A DNA stretch of 25,130 nucleotides from G020354085 sp964482055 (GCA_964482055.1 CAYZVX010000041.1:1-25130); one strand, 5' to 3'. Positions 1-8,161 are shown, counted from the stretch's first letter. Program-made: numbers and translations. The notes: generated by a model not told the origin, from the letters alone.

Positions 1-25
1 AACCCGAAAGTAATATCCTAGATTC

Positions 26-340
26 GTGGCGATACGGTACAAGAAACCACGGTTGTTGGCCCGCCTGCTCGCCACCGGGTTCACCGCGCTGCTGCTCGCG
101 GCGCAGCTCGGCGCGCTGGCGCATGCCGTCAAGCACGACGCGCACAAGACCGACGCGCCGTGCGCGCTGTGCGTATTTGCCGATCACCTCGGCAAGGCAC
201 CGGTTCCAAGCGCACTGCCGCCGATCACCGTCGCGTCGGTTGCGCCATCGTCAATTCCACCTGCAACAACGCCTTCCGTCAGCCTCGCGAGCGGCTACCA
301 CAGCCGCGCGCCGCCCCTGCCGCACTCTCTCCCCCGTTAG
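26..340 (+). CDS. Small exported DUF2946-like protein
   Basis: This is a 104-residue protein starting at GTG 26. An N-terminal hydrophobic stretch (about residues 10-35, rich in Leu and Ala) looks like a signal sequence or membrane anchor. It is followed by a short His/Cys cluster (HAVKHDAHK, then CALC near residue 46), and the tail is rich in Pro, Ser and Ala. His-rich segments plus a CxxC-like pair are typical of DUF2946 proteins, which are often encoded beside metal-responsive outer-membrane and ABC uptake genes, as here. A role in periplasmic metal handling is an inference from that context. The start lies 25 bases inside the window edge, so an upstream start and promoter cannot be excluded. 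Confidence 0.65.
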   Translation: MAIRYKKPRLLARLLATGFTALLLAAQLGALAHAVKHDAHKTDAPCALCVFADHLGKAPVPSALPPITVASVAPSSIPPATTPSVSLASGYHSRAPPLPHSLPR

Positions 341-419
341 TCGAACGGCGGCGCCGGAGAGCCCCGGCGCCTGCGATCGCCGGGCAGCCGCCCGGCACCT
401 GGCATTTTGGAGAGATACC

Positions 420-1697
420 ATGTCGAAAACACTGCCATGCGTCATGACCTCGGGCGCGTTACTTCTCGGCGCCGTCGTTGCGCACGCCGAACCGACCCGA
501 CCGCTCGATGAGGAGCGCCTGCGTACGCTCGAGACGCGGGTTGAGGCGCTCGAGAGCGCTGCCCCATCGGCGGGGCAGGCCAAAGGCAAGAAGACCACTA
601 CGAGCGCGTTCAACCCGGCGATCAGCCTGATCCTCGACGGCAAGTACGCCGATTTCTCGCAGGACCCCGAAAACTACGCGCTGCCGGGCTTTGCGCTCGC
701 GGCGGAAACCGGGCCGGGCGAACGCGGGTTGTCGCTTGGCGAGTCGGAGCTCGTGATGAGTGCCAATATCGACGACAAATTCTACGGCAGTTTCACCGCC
801 GCGCTCACGCCGGAGAACGAGATCGAGATCGAGGAGGCGTTCTTCGAGACCCTCGCCCTCGGCGCCGGCTTCACCGCCAAGGCCGGACGCTTCTTCTCGC
901 ACGTCGGTTATCTCAACCCGGTGCACGCGCATGCCTGGGATTTTGCCGACCAGCCGCTCGTCTACCGCGCCATGCTTGGCAATCAGTACAACGACGACGG
1001 CGTGCAGTTGCGCTGGGTGGCGCCGGCCGACCTGTTCGTCGAGCTCGGCGCCGAGCTGTTCCGTGGCGAGACGTTCCCGGCCGGCGGCGCGGCGCGCGAC
1101 GGCAAAGGGACGCGCGCCTTCTTCGTCAAGGTGGGCGACGACATCGGCACCACAGCGAGCTGGCGCGCCGGCCTGGCTTATCTCGACGCCGAGGCCGAGG
1201 CGCGCGCCACCGGCGATGCGGCCGCACCCGACCTGTTCGCCGGTTCGTCCAAGCTCACGATCGCGGACTTCGTCTGGAAGTGGGCACCGGACGGGAACCC
1301 GCAACGCACCCACCTCAAGCTCCAGGCCGAATATTTCTGGCGCGACGAAGACGGGACGTTCGACCCGGGCCCCTCCGGTTCGCCGCTCGATTACCGCGGC
1401 AATCAGGAGGGCGCATACGTCCAGGCCGTCTACCAGTTCGTGCCGCGCTGGCGCGCCGGGCTGCGGTACGATCGCCTCAAGTCCGACGCGGTGGATGCCG
1501 CATTGGCCGGTACGGTGCTAGACAATCACGGTCACGACCCGACGCGCGTCAGTGCCATGATCGACTGGTCGGGGAGCGAGTTCTCGCGCCTGCGGCTGCA
1601 GTACAACCGCGACGAGTCGCGCGCCGACGTGACCGACAACCAGTGGTACCTGCAGTACACCATGAGCCTCGGCGCGCACGGCGCGCACGCGTACTGA
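420..1697 (+). CDS. Porin-like outer-membrane protein of a metal-uptake locus
   Basis: The product is 425 residues from ATG 420, chosen because GGAGAG at 409-414 is well placed and a signal peptide follows (hydrophobic to about residue 21, cleavage near AHA). A short heptad-like segment (RLRTLETRVEALES, about residues 31-44) precedes the barrel. The remainder has many alternating aromatic and polar stretches and no long hydrophobic helix, as expected of a beta-barrel. The C-terminal region has strand-like segments such as WYLQYTMSL but then ends in a His/Ala-rich tail rather than a classical terminal Phe. Similar proteins beside Zn ABC transporters are often labelled zinc-regulated outer-membrane receptor, although this one is short for a TonB receptor and resembles a porin. 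It lies 80 bases after the DUF2946-like gene and 10 before the ZnuA-like gene, which suggests one operon. The substrate is not visible. Confidence 0.7.
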   Translation: MSKTLPCVMTSGALLLGAVVAHAEPTRPLDEERLRTLETRVEALESAAPSAGQAKGKKTTTSAFNPAISLILDGKYADFSQDPENYALPGFALAAETGPGERGLSLGESELVMSANIDDKFYGSFTAALTPENEIEIEEAFFETLALGAGFTAKAGRFFSHVGYLNPVHAHAWDFADQPLVYRAMLGNQYNDDGVQLRWVAPADLFVELGAELFRGETFPAGGAARDGKGTRAFFVKVGDDIGTTASWRAGLAYLDAEAEARATGDAAAPDLFAGSSKLTIADFVWKWAPDGNPQRTHLKLQAEYFWRDEDGTFDPGPSGSPLDYRGNQEGAYVQAVYQFVPRWRAGLRYDRLKSDAVDAALAGTVLDNHGHDPTRVSAMIDWSGSEFSRLRLQYNRDESRADVTDNQWYLQYTMSLGAHGAHAY

Positions 1698-1707
1698 GGC
1701 ACGGGCC

Positions 1708-2610
1708 ATGAGACACCTATCTTGCCTAATGTTGGCGTTGGCCTGTGGCCTCGCATCGGCGGCGCAGGCCGACCTGCGCGTGTTTGCCTGCGAACCCGAA
1801 TGGGGTGCCCTCGCCCAGGAGCTCGGTCGCGACCGGGTACAAGTCTTCACCGCCACCACCGGCCGACAGGACCCGCATCACATCGAAGCGCGCCCGAGCC
1901 TGATCGCGCAGGTGCGGCGCGCCGACTTGGTCGTGTGCACCGGCGCCGAGCTCGAGGTCGCCTGGTTGCCGCTGTTGTTGCGCCAGGCGGGCAACAGCAA
2001 GGTGCAGCCCGGCACGAGCGGTTATCTCGAGGCGGCGGATCACGTGTCGTTGCGCGAGGTGCCCGCCAAGCTCGATCGCGCCGAGGGTGACGTCCATGCC
2101 GCCGGCAACCCGCATATCCACACCGATCCGCGCAACGTCGCGCGGGTGGCCGCGGTGCTGGCGCAACGCTACGCCGAGCTCGACCCCGCGGGCGCGACCC
2201 GTTATCAGGATGCGCATGGCGATTTCGCCCGCCGCTGGCAGGCGGCGATCGCACGCTGGGAGCAGGCCGCGGCGCCACTCAAGGGCAAACCCGTTGTCAG
2301 CCAGCACAAGAGCTGGGTCTATCTCTACGAGTGGCTCGGTCTCAAGGAGGTCGCGGTGCTTGAGCCCAAGCCCGGCATTCCGGCGACGACCGGTCATCTT
2401 GCGCAGATTCTTCAGCAGCTCAAGGCGCGACCCGCGAGCATGGTGATCTATGCCGCGTATCAGGACCCGCAGCCCGCCAAGTGGCTGGCCGCGCGCGCCG
2501 CCGTCCGCGCCGTGCAACTGCCGTTCACCGTGGGCGGTAGCGATCGCGCGCGCGATCTGTTTGGGCTGTTCGACGACACCGTCGAGCGGCTCCTGGGCGG
2601 CGTGCCATGA
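1708..2610 (+). CDS. znuA: Periplasmic metal-binding protein of an ABC transporter, ZnuA-like (cluster A-I)
   Basis: This is a 300-residue solute-binding protein with a signal peptide (residues 1-21). It captures a divalent metal, probably zinc, in the periplasm and hands it to the membrane permease. The family's metal-site segments are visible: DPHHIE (residues 55-60), NPHIHTDP (134-141), QHKSW in the second half, and an Asp in the C-terminal GSDRARDLF stretch. The charged His-rich loop common in ZnuA is nearly absent, reduced to GDVHAAGN before the NPH motif. This could shift specificity, for example toward manganese, or reflect a loopless ZnuA-like clade. The gene follows the porin gene by 10 bases, and its stop overlaps the permease start by four bases, so translational coupling is likely. 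Family assignment is firm, the choice of metal less so. Confidence 0.85.
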   Translation: MRHLSCLMLALACGLASAAQADLRVFACEPEWGALAQELGRDRVQVFTATTGRQDPHHIEARPSLIAQVRRADLVVCTGAELEVAWLPLLLRQAGNSKVQPGTSGYLEAADHVSLREVPAKLDRAEGDVHAAGNPHIHTDPRNVARVAAVLAQRYAELDPAGATRYQDAHGDFARRWQAAIARWEQAAAPLKGKPVVSQHKSWVYLYEWLGLKEVAVLEPKPGIPATTGHLAQILQQLKARPASMVIYAAYQDPQPAKWLAARAAVRAVQLPFTVGGSDRARDLFGLFDDTVERLLGGVP

Positions 2611-3383
2611 ATCTCGGCGCGATCGACCTCGGCATCCTGGCGCCGGCCCTGGCGGCCGGGGCGCTGGTGCTCGCCACGCACGTCCCGCTCGGGCACGAGG
2701 TGCTCAAGCGCGGAATCATCTTCGCCGACCTGGCGGTCGCACAGATCGCGGGGCTCGGCGTGGTCGCCGCGGTCAGCCTCGGCTGGGAGGCGCACGGCGC
2801 GGGCGTGCAGCTCGCCGCGGTGGGCGCCGCCTTGCTCGGTGCATGGCTACTGTACGAGAGCGAGCGCCGGCTCCCGCAGGTGCAGGAGGCGCTGATCGGC
2901 GCGCTGTTCGTGCTGGCCGCGACCGGCAGCGTGTTGCTGCTCGCGAACAACCCGCACGGCGGGGAGCACCTGAAGGAGCTGCTGGTCGGGCAGATTCTTT
3001 GGGTACAACCCGCCGCGCTCGCGGCGGTCGCGCTCCTGTCGGCCGCCGTGCTGGTGGCCTGGTTTACGTTCGCAGCCCAGCGCCGGCGCGCCGGTTTCTA
3101 CGTGCTGTTCGCCGTGTCAGTCACGGCGTCGGTACAGCTCGTTGGCGTGTACCTGGTGTTCGCCAGCCTCATCCTGCCGGCGCTCGCCACGCGCGCGCTC
3201 AGCGCAGGGCGCGCGCTACTCTGGGGATACGCGGTCGGGATCGCCGGCTATGCGCTGGGCGTGATTGCCTCGGCACTGCTCGACTGGCCGACCGGGGCGG
3301 TCACGGTGTGGGCTCTCGCGCTCAGCGCCGCGGTCGGTGCGGCGGCGGCCCGAGGCCAGCGGTCGGTTATCGGCAAGCCGTAA
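2607..3383 (+). CDS. znuB: ABC transporter permease, ZnuB-like metal uptake
   Basis: A 258-residue integral membrane protein with about eight hydrophobic segments, the usual size for ZnuB/MntB-type permeases of the ABC-3 family. Conserved family stretches are visible, such as GHEVLKRGIIFADLAVAQIAGLG near the N terminus (residues 27-49) and VYLVFASLILPALATR in the second half. The ATG overlaps the stop of the binding-protein gene in an ATGA, a tight coupling. No ATP-binding subunit gene (ZnuC) lies between or after these genes, so the ATPase must be encoded elsewhere. The gene ends 32 bases before the convergent fur stop. In this neighbourhood zinc import is the most likely function. Confidence 0.85.
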   Translation: MNLGAIDLGILAPALAAGALVLATHVPLGHEVLKRGIIFADLAVAQIAGLGVVAAVSLGWEAHGAGVQLAAVGAALLGAWLLYESERRLPQVQEALIGALFVLAATGSVLLLANNPHGGEHLKELLVGQILWVQPAALAAVALLSAAVLVAWFTFAAQRRRAGFYVLFAVSVTASVQLVGVYLVFASLILPALATRALSAGRALLWGYAVGIAGYALGVIASALLDWPTGAVTVWALALSAAVGAAAARGQRSVIGKP

Positions 3384-3415
3384 GCTGTCCACGGATCACT
3401 ATTCAGCGATCACCG

Positions 3416-3874
3416 CTAACCGACCTTCGAGCACTTGCCGTGCTTCTTCATGCCCTCGCACATGCCGTAGATGGAGAGCGAATGCTCGTCCATGACAAAC
3501 CCGGCGCGCTCCGCCGCGCGCCGCTGGCGCGCCTCGATCTCGCTGTCGACAAACTCGAAGACCCGCCCGCATTCGACGCAGACCATGTGGTCGTGGTGCC
3601 CACCCTGGTTGATCTCGAACACCGCGCGCCCGCCTTCGAAGTTGTGGCGCATGACAAGGCCGGCGGCCTCGAACTGCGTGAGCACGCGATAGACCGTGGC
3701 CAGGCCCACGTCCTCCCCGGCGCTCATGAGCTGCTTGTAGACGTCCTCGGCCGTCAGGTGCGGATGCTCCGCACTTTCCAGGATGCGCAGGATCTTCAGG
3801 CGCGGCAGCGTCGCCTTGAGGCCAGCCTTCTTGAGGTCCTGGGCGCCTTCTTCGTCTTCAGTGCGTGCGGTCAT
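3416..3874 (-). CDS. fur: Ferric uptake regulator Fur
   Basis: A 152-residue Fur-family repressor starting at ATG 3874. The N-terminal winged-helix region contains LKKAGLKATLPRLKILRIL and TVYRVLTQFEAAGLV. The metal-binding C-terminal half carries HHDHMVCVECG followed by FEFVDSEIEARQ, the typical Fur zinc/iron ligands. CEGMKKHGKC near the end supplies further Cys and His. With Fe(II) bound, Fur would block transcription of iron-uptake genes. The gene is divergent from bamE with an 87-base gap, the same arrangement as in Pseudomonas and relatives. This favours Fur over Zur despite the zinc-type genes next to it; whether it also controls those genes is unknown. Confidence 0.93.
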   Translation of the reverse strand: MTARTEDEEGAQDLKKAGLKATLPRLKILRILESAEHPHLTAEDVYKQLMSAGEDVGLATVYRVLTQFEAAGLVMRHNFEGGRAVFEINQGGHHDHMVCVECGRVFEFVDSEIEARQRRAAERAGFVMDEHSLSIYGMCEGMKKHGKCSKVG

Positions 3875-3918
3875 GGGCAGCCGCGCAGTCGTGCATGCCG
3901 GTGGCGTGCGGTCTGGGG

Positions 3919-3924
3919 TATGAT
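3919..3924 (+). promoter_or_regulatory. Candidate -10 element for bamE in the fur-bamE divergent region
   Basis: TATGAT at this position is a good sigma70 -10 match and lies 38 bases before the GTG of bamE. No convincing -35 is seen 17 bases upstream, so the call is tentative. The same 87-base interval must also hold the fur promoter, for which I see no clear elements. Confidence 0.35.
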
Positions 3925-3961
3925 GGCACGAGTGTAAATCAGCTTTCGCCTCAACTCCAAA

Positions 3962-4330
3962 GTGTCTGCACGGCTTCGACTGTTCGCAATCCTGGCCCTG
4001 GCGGCCGCAGCGGCGGGCTGCGTCACGGTCTACCGCGTCGACATGCCGCAGGGCAACGTCGTTACGCAGGAGATGCTCGACCTGCTCAAGCCCGGCATGA
4101 CCCCGAACCAGGTGCGCTTCGTGCTCGGCACACCGCTCATCACCGACCCATTCCACAGGGATCGTTGGGACTATTTCTACTCGTTTCGCCGCGGCGGCGC
4201 GCTGATGGCCGAGACCCGGCGGGTGACGGTTTACTTCCGCAACGACCAGCTCGCGCGCATCGAAGGCGATGTCCAGCCCAGGTCGGCGCGCACGCCGGCG
4301 GACGGCGAGGAGCTCGCGCCGGCCAACTAG
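3962..4330 (+). CDS. bamE: Outer-membrane assembly lipoprotein BamE (SmpA/OmlA)
   Basis: A 122-residue lipoprotein from GTG 3962. The signal peptide ends in a lipobox, with the lipidated Cys at residue 20 (AAAAAGC). The mature part contains the BamE core: YRVDMPQGNVVTQEMLDLLKPG, then VRFVLGTPLITDPFHRDRWDYFYSF. BamE stabilises the BAM complex that inserts beta-barrel proteins into the outer membrane. The length and the divergent pairing with fur match the gammaproteobacterial family. Its stop codon ends at 4330, immediately next to the stop of the convergent rnfH gene, with no base between, so the two genes share an end and no separate terminator fits between them. Confidence 0.92.
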   Translation: MSARLRLFAILALAAAAAGCVTVYRVDMPQGNVVTQEMLDLLKPGMTPNQVRFVLGTPLITDPFHRDRWDYFYSFRRGGALMAETRRVTVYFRNDQLARIEGDVQPRSARTPADGEELAPAN

Positions 4331-4627
4331 CTAACCGGCACGGCCGCCGCGGCGCGCACGCTGGCGGCGCGCCTCTTTCGGATCGGCCAGCAAGGCGCGG
4401 TAGATCTCCACGCGGTCCCCGTCACGCACGCGGTCGGCGAGCGTGACGCGTTCTCCGTAGATGCCGACCGCGGCGCGCGCCAGGTCGATGTCGGGGAATT
4501 CCTCAAGAATGCCGCTCGCCCGGATCACGTTCTCGACCGTCGCCCCGGGAGCGACGCAGAGCGCGCGGACCCGCTGGCGCGCCGGCGTGGCGTAGGCCAC
4601 CTCCACACGCAACTCAGCGCTTGCCAT
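4331..4627 (-). CDS. rnfH: RnfH family ubiquitin-fold protein
   Basis: A 98-residue protein of the RnfH/UPF0125 family, a beta-grasp (ubiquitin-like) fold. Typical segments are LRVEVAYATPARQRVRALCVAPGATVENVI, FPDIDLARAAVGIYGERV and LADRVRDGDRVEIYRALLADPKEARRQRA. ATG 4627 is chosen because it gives MASAELRVEV, with a 14-base overlap of the ratA 3' end. ATG 4636 is an in-frame alternative adding three residues. The function is not settled; the family is consistently encoded beside ratA. The toxin/antitoxin idea for the RatA-RnfH pair comes from E. coli work and is not shown by the sequence here. Confidence 0.9.
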   Translation of the reverse strand: MASAELRVEVAYATPARQRVRALCVAPGATVENVIRASGILEEFPDIDLARAAVGIYGERVTLADRVRDGDRVEIYRALLADPKEARRQRARRGGRAG

Positions 4628-5051
4628 AGACCTCAACGGCGCGTTTGAGGAAGCTGTCGACCATGCCGTTCACGATGTGCGTGAAGGCCGGCCCGGCCAT
4701 GATGCCGAGCAGGCGGTTCGAGAACTCGAACTCCATGTCGAGCGACACCTTGGACGACTGGGCATCGAGCGCAGTGAAGCGCCACAGCCCGGCCAGATGC
4801 TTGAACGGCCCCTCCAGCAGGCGCATGTCGATGCTCGTGTCGGGAATCAGGCGATTGCGCGTGGTGAAGCTCTTGTGCAGACCGTTGTAGGCAATGACGA
4901 TTGAAGCGGTCAGCATCTCGCCCTCACGCGCGAGAACCTGCGCGCCGCCGCACCACGGCAGGAACTGCGGGTAGGCGGTAATGTCGGCAACGAGGCTATA
5001 CATCTCCCGCGCGCCGTAGGGCACGAGCGCGGAGCGACGAATGACAGTCAC
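4614..5051 (-). CDS. ratA: RatA-type START-domain protein (ubiquinone-binding, coenzyme Q10 family)
   Basis: A 145-residue single-domain protein of the polyketide-cyclase/START family. Its opening matches the family: VTVIRRSALVPYGAREMYSLVADITAYPQFLPWC, then HKSFTTRNRL, EFEFSNRLLG and a C-terminal FLKRAVEVYGKR. The start is GTG 5051, whose GTGA overlaps the stop of the upstream symporter gene. RatA was described in E. coli as interfering with ribosomal subunit association. The family also resembles Coq10, which binds ubiquinone, so the role is debated. It is the second gene of a minus-strand string: symporter, ratA, rnfH. Confidence 0.9.
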   Translation of the reverse strand: MTVIRRSALVPYGAREMYSLVADITAYPQFLPWCGGAQVLAREGEMLTASIVIAYNGLHKSFTTRNRLIPDTSIDMRLLEGPFKHLAGLWRFTALDAQSSKVSLDMEFEFSNRLLGIMAGPAFTHIVNGMVDSFLKRAVEVYGKR

Positions 5052-6474
5052 GCAAACAAATCCGGGAAATTGACAACCACGATTGCCAGCAGGAGCGCGA
5101 CACCCACGCGGTTGAGCCACAGCCACGCGTCGAAGCCGCACAGCGATCGCATCCCGAGCCACTCGCGCGTGGTCGCCGGGCGCAGCGCCCAGCCGGCAAA
5201 CAGCGCGACGAGGATACCACAGAGCGGCAGCAGCGTATGCGCAGTGAGCAGCTGTGCCACGTCGAACAGGCCGAGCTTCTTCACGGAATCGAAGAACGGA
5301 AAGGAAAACGCCCAGTGATTGAACGACAAGATGAAGCCCACGCCGAGCAGCCAGGCGCACGCGCCGCACGCCACCGCCGCACGCAGTCGTGACCAGGCGC
5401 GCCATTCCTGCAGCCAGGCGATCGCCGGTTGCGCGAGCGCGATGGCCGCGAGCCAGGCGATGATCGCCAGAAGCACGAAAAACGCCGTCCCCAGCAGCCG
5501 CCCGCCCGCCAGATGATCGAAGGCGAGCGGCAGCGCCTGAAACACCAGCGCCGGTCCGCCCGCCGGCTCCACCGCGCCGGCGTACAGCAGCGCCAGCACC
5601 GTCAGCGCGGCAACCAGGCCGACCCCGGTGTCGATCGCGGCGATGCCGACCGCGGCACGGGCCGTCGAGAGCTCGCCATCGGCATGGGCGCTGTACATCA
5701 GGATCGCACCCGCCCCGAGCCCGAGACTGAAAAAGGCATGGCCCAGCGCCGCGACGACGGCGGCCGAAGTGAGAGCCGGGTGAAGTCCGGCAGGAGCACG
5801 CTCGCCAGCGCACGCGCCATGCCGTCGGTCGTTGCCGCGTAAGCCGCCAGGCCCGCCAGCAGTGCCAGCGCCAGCGGCAGCGCCCAGCGCGTCACGACCT
5901 CGATACCGTCACGCACGCCGCGCGCGACCACCGCCATGGTCATGGCAACAAAGAGCGCATGCCAGAACAACTGTTTCTCCGGATCGTGCACCAGCGCGGT
6001 AAACACCGCGGCGATGCCGTCGGCGGTGAGCCCGCTGAACGTACCGAGCGCCGCGCGCAGGGCGAATGCCAGAGTCCAGGCGGCGATCACGTTGAGTGCG
6101 CAGAGCACCAGAAAGCCGCCGGCCACGGCCAGCCAGCCGACCAGGGCCCAGTTCGGGTCGCTGCGGCTCGATTGCGCCAGGCGGCGAAAGGTGGTGATGG
6201 GCGAGGCCCGGCCACGGCGCCCGAGCATGATCTCGGCCATGAGCAGCGGCAGCCCGAGCGCCGCCACGCTGGCGAGGTACACGATGAGGAACGCCCCGCC
6301 GCCGTACTGCGTGGTGATGGCGGGAAGCTGCCAGAAGTTGTTGAAGCCGATGGCCGCACCCGCGGCGGCCAGCACGAACAGGCGCGGCGAGGACCAGCCA
6401 TCGGGAATGCCGTCGCGCCCCGGCCGCACCGCGCCGGTGGCGGGCTTGTGCCTCGCGCCGTCGCTAGCCTGCAT
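5048..6474 (-). pseudogene. Sodium:neurotransmitter symporter (SNF/NSS) family transporter, frameshifted
   Basis: Two minus-strand frames together encode one SNF-family transporter of about 475 residues. The N-terminal part (from ATG 6474) has SPRLFVLAAAGAAIGFNNFWQLP, the sodium-site signature of TM1, followed by YGGGAFLIVYL and further helices. The C-terminal part (ending 5048) continues through about five more helices. The reading frame breaks at GAGAG, 5771-5775 on the plus strand (CTCTC on the coding strand), between LLPDFTRL and TSAAVVAALGHAFFSLGLG. Dropping a TC dinucleotide, or adding one base, restores a continuous family match. Both halves are otherwise intact, so this is either a recent mutation or an assembly error. 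The 3' end overlaps ratA in a GTGA. The substrate is unknown. Confidence 0.8.
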
Positions 6475-6680
6475 TCGCAAGTCGAATCGGTTTGCGCCCT
6501 GACTCCCAAAAACTGTGGCATACGCCCCAAAGGCTGTCCACCGCCGAGGCAAGCGGCCGTTGTTGCGTGCCGCCGCGCAGCACGCAAGGCCTGAAGCGAC
6601 GCGCGTCGTTGTGATCGCACCGCTTCAGGCGCGTGCCAGGCATCTCGTGCCACGGCACGGGGGCGCGGGCGCTGTTCCAG

Positions 6681-6686
6681 TACAAT
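6681..6686 (+). promoter_or_regulatory. Candidate -10 element for smpB
   Basis: TACAAT, 52 bases before the smpB ATG, is a good sigma70 -10 match in the divergent interval between the symporter gene and smpB. No good -35 is visible at the right distance, and TAAGAT at 6707-6712 is a weaker alternative. Confidence 0.35.
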
Positions 6687-6738
6687 CGTGCCAGGTTAAC
6701 AGCTGCTAAGATGCGCGTGCCTGCGGATCAGTGCGACC

Positions 6739-7212
6739 ATGAGCAAGAAGAAAGCCGAGGAGCCGAACCGCGTCATTGCGCAGAACCGCAAGGCGTGGCA
6801 CGACTACTTCATCGAGGAGAAGTACGAAGCCGGCCTGGCCCTGCAGGGCTGGGAGGTCAAGAGCCTGCGCGCCGGGCGCGCCCAGCTCAAGGAGGGCTAC
6901 GTCGTGCTGGAAGGCGGCGAGGCGTTCCTCATCGGCGCGCACATCGCGCCGCTCGCCCAGGCCTCGACCCATGTCGAGGCCAACCCCACGCGCAAGCGCA
7001 AGCTGCTGCTGCATCGCGAGCAGCTCAACAAGCTGATCGGCGCGGTGGAACGGCGCGGCTACACACTCGTGCCGCTCGAGCTTCACTGGCAGCGCGGGCG
7101 CGCCAAGCTGCTCGTGGGGCTTGGGCGCGGCAAACCGGCACACGACAAGCGCGAAGAAATCAAGAAACGCGAGACCCAGCGCGAGTTGCGGCGCGTCATG
7201 AAGGCGCGCTGA
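6739..7212 (+). CDS. smpB: SsrA-binding protein SmpB
   Basis: A 157-residue protein matching SmpB throughout: VIAQNRKAWHDYFIEEKYEAGLALQGWEVKSLRAGRAQLKEGYV, then the beta-barrel core with HVEANPTRKRKLLLH, and the basic C-terminal tail with KKRETQRELRRVMKAR. SmpB binds the tRNA-like domain of tmRNA and takes it to stalled ribosomes, its tail occupying the empty mRNA channel. The partner RNA gene lies 7 kb downstream on the same strand at 14157. The stop codon ends one base before the assembly gap, so anything directly downstream is missing. Confidence 0.96.
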   Translation: MSKKKAEEPNRVIAQNRKAWHDYFIEEKYEAGLALQGWEVKSLRAGRAQLKEGYVVLEGGEAFLIGAHIAPLAQASTHVEANPTRKRKLLLHREQLNKLIGAVERRGYTLVPLELHWQRGRAKLLVGLGRGKPAHDKREEIKKRETQRELRRVMKAR

Positions 7213-7213
7213 A

Positions 7214-7313
7214 NNNNNNNNNNNNNNNNNNNNNNNNNNNNNNNNNNNNNNNNNNNNNNNNNNNNNNNNNNNNNNNNNNNNNNNNNNNNNNNNNNNNNNN
7301 NNNNNNNNNNNNN
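7214..7313. other. Assembly gap (100 N)
   Basis: Exactly 100 N, the conventional placeholder for a scaffold gap of unknown size. Its right side begins inside a 54-bp tandem repeat, which probably caused the break. Real sequence, including more repeat units, is likely missing. Confidence 0.97.
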
Positions 7314-7421
7314 AAGCGCAGGCGCGGCGTCCCTGCCCCGCGCCCCTCAGCTCGATCCCATCGCTGAAAGCGCAGGCGCGGCGTCCCTGCCCCGCGCCCC
7401 TCAGCTCGATCCCATCGCTGA
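7314..7421. repeat. Two tandem copies of a 54-bp GC-rich unit
   Basis: Two adjacent 54-base units (7314-7367 and 7368-7421) appear identical by eye. Each starts AAGCGCAGGCGCGGCGTCCC and ends in CCCATCGCTGA. The array abuts the assembly gap, so its true copy number is unknown. The unit length is a multiple of three, but no ORF with supporting evidence crosses it. It lies 13 bases after the 3' end of the cytochrome gene on the opposite strand. Confidence 0.9.
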
Positions 7422-7434
7422 ACGCCGGCGCGGA

Positions 7435-7906
7435 TCAGTGTGCGTGTCCCGCCGCCGGCGCCGTCCGGGCGAAACCGGGCAGCGTATGGGTCGCATAGCG
7501 CGCGTGGCAGCTCATGCACCCATCGAGCATGCGCCCGAAGTAGAACCCGCTGAGCTCTGCGTCCCGCCACTCGGCCGCGTGCGCCAGGGCCTCGGCGTGC
7601 TGATGAAAGCGCGCATCCATCTCGGCAAAATCGCGCGGCAAGGCGTGCTCGAGCTCGGCAAGCTCCGCGCGCGTGCGCTTCTGCTTGAGGATGTAACTGT
7701 CGCGAACCTTGAACGCGCTGGCTGGCGCGCTGCCAGTCACCGGTGGCGAGCGCTGCCAACAGCTCGGCCACGCCCTCCTTGAGCCCCGTCATTTCCGCCA
7801 CCAGCGCGGCGCGCAGCTTCGGTGAGAGCTTCAACACCGGTTCGCCGGCTGCCCACGCCACAGCCGTCAGCATCATTATCAATACCAATCCGCTTGCAGT
7901 ACGCAT
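7435..7906 (-). pseudogene. c-type cytochrome (single CxxCH haem motif), frameshifted
   Basis: The gene starts at ATG 7906 with a good GGAG ribosome site and encodes a signal peptide (MRTASGLVLIMMLTAVAWAAG). The N-terminal part reads LRAALVAEMTGLKEGVAELLAALATGDWQRAS. The reading frame then breaks. The other frame continues as AFKVRDSYILKQKRTRAELAELEHALP and ends with the haem-binding GCMSCHARYATHTLPGF. The break coincides with a 4-bp tandem duplication (CTGGCTGG at 7718-7725). Removing one copy joins the two halves in the order expected for this cytochrome type. The CxxCH near the C terminus is as in cytochrome c'-like helical-bundle proteins. It would be periplasmic and may transfer electrons or bind a gas ligand. 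Confidence 0.75.
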
Positions 7907-8161
7907 GACTGCTGCTCCTGCTGTCTTTCCACGGACTCCCTAAGTGCGGGTTCTGGGCAGCGCCTTGACGTTCATCGAGTTGCACACGCCCGCGGGCCCG
8001 GGACCGCGCACCGGCAGCAGCGGATCGTCGACACGCTCGTTGCGCAGGCGTGGCGCTCTTGGCAGCGTGAGGGATCGTGCGGTTGGCCATCCCCACAGGC
8101 TCGGACGGCGAACCGGTTGGGGCCGGAGCGGTGCACGCCTCCGACCCCATCCGTTGCGCCA

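Noticed and set aside
10..25. AT-rich string resembling half of a Zur box
   Set aside because: Only partial similarity, at the very window edge, with no palindromic partner visible.
3361..3425. GGTCGGTTA / TAACCGACC inverted repeat between znuB and fur ends
   Set aside because: Arms are only 9 bp with a 47-base spacer and no T-run; not credible as a terminator.
2450..3937. 495-codon plus-strand ORF across znuB and fur
   Set aside because: Arg/Gly/Ala-rich frame crossing two well-supported genes on different strands.
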